Shown: positions 33,748 through 35,722 of the stretch, piece by piece
Layout of the letters: the number at the start of each line of letters is the position of its first letter
Position numbering within the stretch: position 1 is the stretch's first letter
DNA from: Caulobacter sp.
GTDB lineage: Bacteria; Pseudomonadota; Alphaproteobacteria; Caulobacterales; Caulobacteraceae
Assembly: GCA_030652755.1 (NCBI GenBank)
Contig: JAUSPV010000017.1
Location: 1-35,722, forward strand
Length of the DNA: 35,722 nucleotides
Direction of reading: 5' to 3'
Translations under genes and position numbers: made by a program
The notes under the pieces: model-generated
Told to the model about the DNA's origin: nothing
The model's database searches: none
The model's input: only the letters and a program-made list of their open reading frames with translations

Positions 33748-34841
33748 GCGAGGACAGCAGCCGCCTTCACGATCTGATCGCGCTGGCCGGGGAAACCTCC
33801 AGCGAACGCCGGCGCGAACTGCTGCGCGGCGTGACCGACATGTTCTTCTCCGGCGAGACCCACGGCCCGGCCGAGATGGGCCTGTTCGACGCCGTGCTGG
33901 GCAAGCTGGCCAGCGAGATGGAAGTGGCCGTCCGGGCCGAGCTCGCCGACCGCATGTCCGACGCCGAGGCCGCGCCCCGGAGCCTGATGCGCAGATTGGC
34001 GGCCGACGAGATCGAGGTTTCGCGGCCCGTGCTGGAGCGCTCGCGGGCGCTCAGCGACGAGGACCTGGTGCAGCTGGCCCGCACCAAGGGTCAGGACCAT
34101 CTGCGCGCCATCTCGCAACGCCCGACGGTGTCCAGCGTCGTCTCCGACGCCATCGTCGAGCGGGGCGACGACGACACGCTCGGCCTGCTGCTGCGCAACA
34201 GCGGCGCGGAACTGTCGCGCAAGGCCCATGAACGCGCCGTCGACCGCGCCGCCGCCAATCCGGACCTGCACGAAGCCGTGGTCGGCCGCGAACAGCTGCC
34301 CATCGACCTGCTCAACGAAATGTACTTCGTGGTCGAGGCCCGGCTGCGCGACCGGATCACCAGCGCCAACGCCGCCATCGACCCGGCCCGGCTGGAGGCT
34401 GCGCTGGCCGCCGGCCGCAAGCGCGTCGCGCTGGGCGACGGCGCCCTGCCGGCCGACTACGCCGAGTCCGAAGCCGCCGTCCGCGCCCAGATCGCCAAGG
34501 GCGACATGGGGCCGCGCGTGCTGGCCGCCATGCTGCGCAACCGCGAGACGACCCGCTTTCTGATCGCCCTGGCCGAACTGGCCGACATCGACTTCCACAC
34601 CGCCCGGCGCATCCTGGAGCGCAGGGAACTCGACGCCCTGGCCATCGTCTGCAAGGCGGCGGACTTCGACCGCAGCCTGTTCCTGACCTTCACAGTGCTG
34701 ATCCTCGACCGCGCCGACGACGCCATGACCCGGGCCAAGTCCTACGGCGACCTCTACAACACCCTGCCCCGGGACGCGGCGCTGCGGACCATCCGCTTCT
34801 GGCGCATGCGCCGCACGACCGGGGACGTCGCGGCGGCATAG
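33744..34841 (+). CDS. DUF2336 domain-containing protein
   Basis: A 365-residue helical, soluble protein with no signal peptide or membrane segment. The start is GTG at 33744, with GGAGGCGAAAAG just upstream, overlapping the previous stop as GTGA. Repeated helix pairs across about 20-330, with ELADRMSDAEAAPRSLMRRLA and RPVLERSRALSDEDLVQLA, match the HEAT-like DUF2336 pattern of Caulobacteraceae and other alphaproteobacteria. The function of the family is unknown. The coupling to a secreted Pro/Ala-rich protein is a hint at an envelope role but only that. Confidence 0.82.
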   Translation: MSEDSSRLHDLIALAGETSSERRRELLRGVTDMFFSGETHGPAEMGLFDAVLGKLASEMEVAVRAELADRMSDAEAAPRSLMRRLAADEIEVSRPVLERSRALSDEDLVQLARTKGQDHLRAISQRPTVSSVVSDAIVERGDDDTLGLLLRNSGAELSRKAHERAVDRAAANPDLHEAVVGREQLPIDLLNEMYFVVEARLRDRITSANAAIDPARLEAALAAGRKRVALGDGALPADYAESEAAVRAQIAKGDMGPRVLAAMLRNRETTRFLIALAELADIDFHTARRILERRELDALAIVCKAADFDRSLFLTFTVLILDRADDAMTRAKSYGDLYNTLPRDAALRTIRFWRMRRTTGDVAAA

Positions 34842-34913
34842 GGCTGCGCGCGCCGGGCCATTTTTCCGCGATCAGCCGTCGCGGCGGGCGGCCCCTTGCC
34901 CTAGATATGGGGC

Positions 34914-35722
34914 ATGCGCACAGAAACGCCCCAGCCCGTCCGCCTGGTCGACTACCGGCCGCCCGCCTACCTGATCGACGAGGTCTTCCTCGACTTCAGC
35001 CTCGAGCCCGCCGCGACGCGGGTGAAGGCGAAGCTGACGGTCAGGCGCAATGGCGACCACGCCGACCCGCTGGTGCTGGACGGCGACGGCCTGAAGACCC
35101 TCTCGGTCACCGTGGACGGCGTCCCGCACGCCTTCGACGAGACCCCGGAGACGCTGACGCTGGCCGGCCTGCCCGAGGGGTTCACGCTGGAGACCGAGGT
35201 CGAGATCAACCCCTCGGCCAACACCGCGCTGATGGGGCTCTACATCTCCGGCGGCCGGTTCTGCACCCAGTGCGAGGCCGAGGGCTTCCGCCGCATCACC
35301 TGGTTCCTCGACCGGCCCGACGTGCTGGCCCGCTACACGGTGCGGATGGAGGCCGACAAGGCCTTCGACCGCCTGCTGGCCAACGGCAACCGCGTCGAGA
35401 CCGGAGACCTGCCGGGCGGCCGCCACTACGCGGTCTGGAACGACCCCTTCCCCAAGCCCTGCTACCTGTTCGCGCTGGTGGCCGGCGAGCTGGACGAGCT
35501 GGCGGGCAGCTTCGTGACCATGTCCGGCCGGACCATCGACCTGCGCGTCTATGTCGACACCGGCATGGCGGCCCGCGCCGAATACGCCCTGGACAGCCTC
35601 AAGCGGGCCATGAAGTGGGACGAGGAAGCCTTTGGCCGGGAATATGATCTCGACCTGTTCATGATCGTCGCCGTCCGCGACTTCAACTTCGGGGCCATGG
35701 AGAACAAGGGCCTCAACATCTT
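34914..35722 (+). CDS. pepN: Aminopeptidase N, 5' part (runs off window)
   Basis: The first 269 residues of an M1-family zinc aminopeptidase that removes N-terminal residues from peptides in the cytosol. The ATG at 34914 begins MRTETPQPVRLVDYRPPAYL, the standard PepN start. The N-terminal beta domain includes GLYISGGRFCTQCEAEGFRRI, typical of the E. coli PepN group. The substrate-binding GAMEN motif is at 260-264, just before the window ends. The HExxH zinc site would lie about 30 residues further and is outside. There is no signal peptide. Confidence 0.95.
   Translation, partial: MRTETPQPVRLVDYRPPAYLIDEVFLDFSLEPAATRVKAKLTVRRNGDHADPLVLDGDGLKTLSVTVDGVPHAFDETPETLTLAGLPEGFTLETEVEINPSANTALMGLYISGGRFCTQCEAEGFRRITWFLDRPDVLARYTVRMEADKAFDRLLANGNRVETGDLPGGRHYAVWNDPFPKPCYLFALVAGELDELAGSFVTMSGRTIDLRVYVDTGMAARAEYALDSLKRAMKWDEEAFGREYDLDLFMIVAVRDFNFGAMENKGLNI

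Noticed and set aside
1..35722. CRISPR arrays, tRNA or rRNA genes, prophage or insertion-sequence genes
   Set aside because: I saw no regularly spaced direct repeats, no tRNA-like T-arm sequences, and no transposase, integrase or phage products on either strand.

Overview
The window is GC-rich alphaproteobacterial DNA and most likely comes from Caulobacterales (Caulobacter, Phenylobacterium, Brevundimonas and relatives). The reasons are the gene order mraZ to ftsZ followed by lpxC, bamD and recN, an exact CtrA-type operator plus two GANTC (CcrM-type) sites in front of ftsZ, and an FtsZ ending in the conserved alphaproteobacterial tail. The genus is an inference; no 16S gene is present.

Minus strand, 25494 down to 106: a complete division and cell-wall (dcw) cluster read in the order mraZ, rsmH, ftsL, ftsI, murE, murF, mraY, murD, ftsW, murG, murC, murB, a four-TM protein of unknown function, an M28 metallopeptidase, ddl, ftsQ, ftsA, ftsZ, lpxC, bamD, recN. 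From mraZ to murF/mraY every junction overlaps by 1 to 8 nt, which suggests a tightly coupled operon. The MurA-independent part of the lipid II pathway is complete (MurB-F, Ddl, MraY, MurG), together with the septal SEDS/PBP pair FtsW/FtsI and the early division proteins FtsZ/FtsA/FtsQ/FtsL. Coupling is broken on both sides of murC by two copies of a palindromic repeat; a third copy lies downstream of recN.

The mraZ upstream region (25495-25737) carries three TGGG boxes at exactly 10-bp spacing (MraZ operator pattern) and a GTTC-N7-GTTC (alphaproteobacterial LexA pattern). Upstream of it, on the same strand, are rnpB (RNase P RNA, 25738-26122), an AmpD/AmiD-type amidase overlapping an EamA transporter, a small lipoprotein and a crotonase-family enzyme.

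From 29205 to 30215 there is about 1 kb without a convincing gene, between the minus-strand block and a plus-strand block. It holds two DnaA-box-like sites, a plus-strand segment (29741-29952) that folds into a series of GNRA-capped hairpins and may be an undescribed structured RNA, and a compound inverted repeat.

Plus strand, 30216 onward: an ABC importer of the SsuA/NMT1-THI5 type (binding lipoprotein, ATPase, permease) with an inverted-repeat element inserted between the first two genes; a secreted Pro/Ala-rich protein overlapping a DUF2336 protein; and the 5' part of pepN (aminopeptidase N), cut by the window end. I saw no CRISPR array, tRNA, rRNA, transposase or phage gene.
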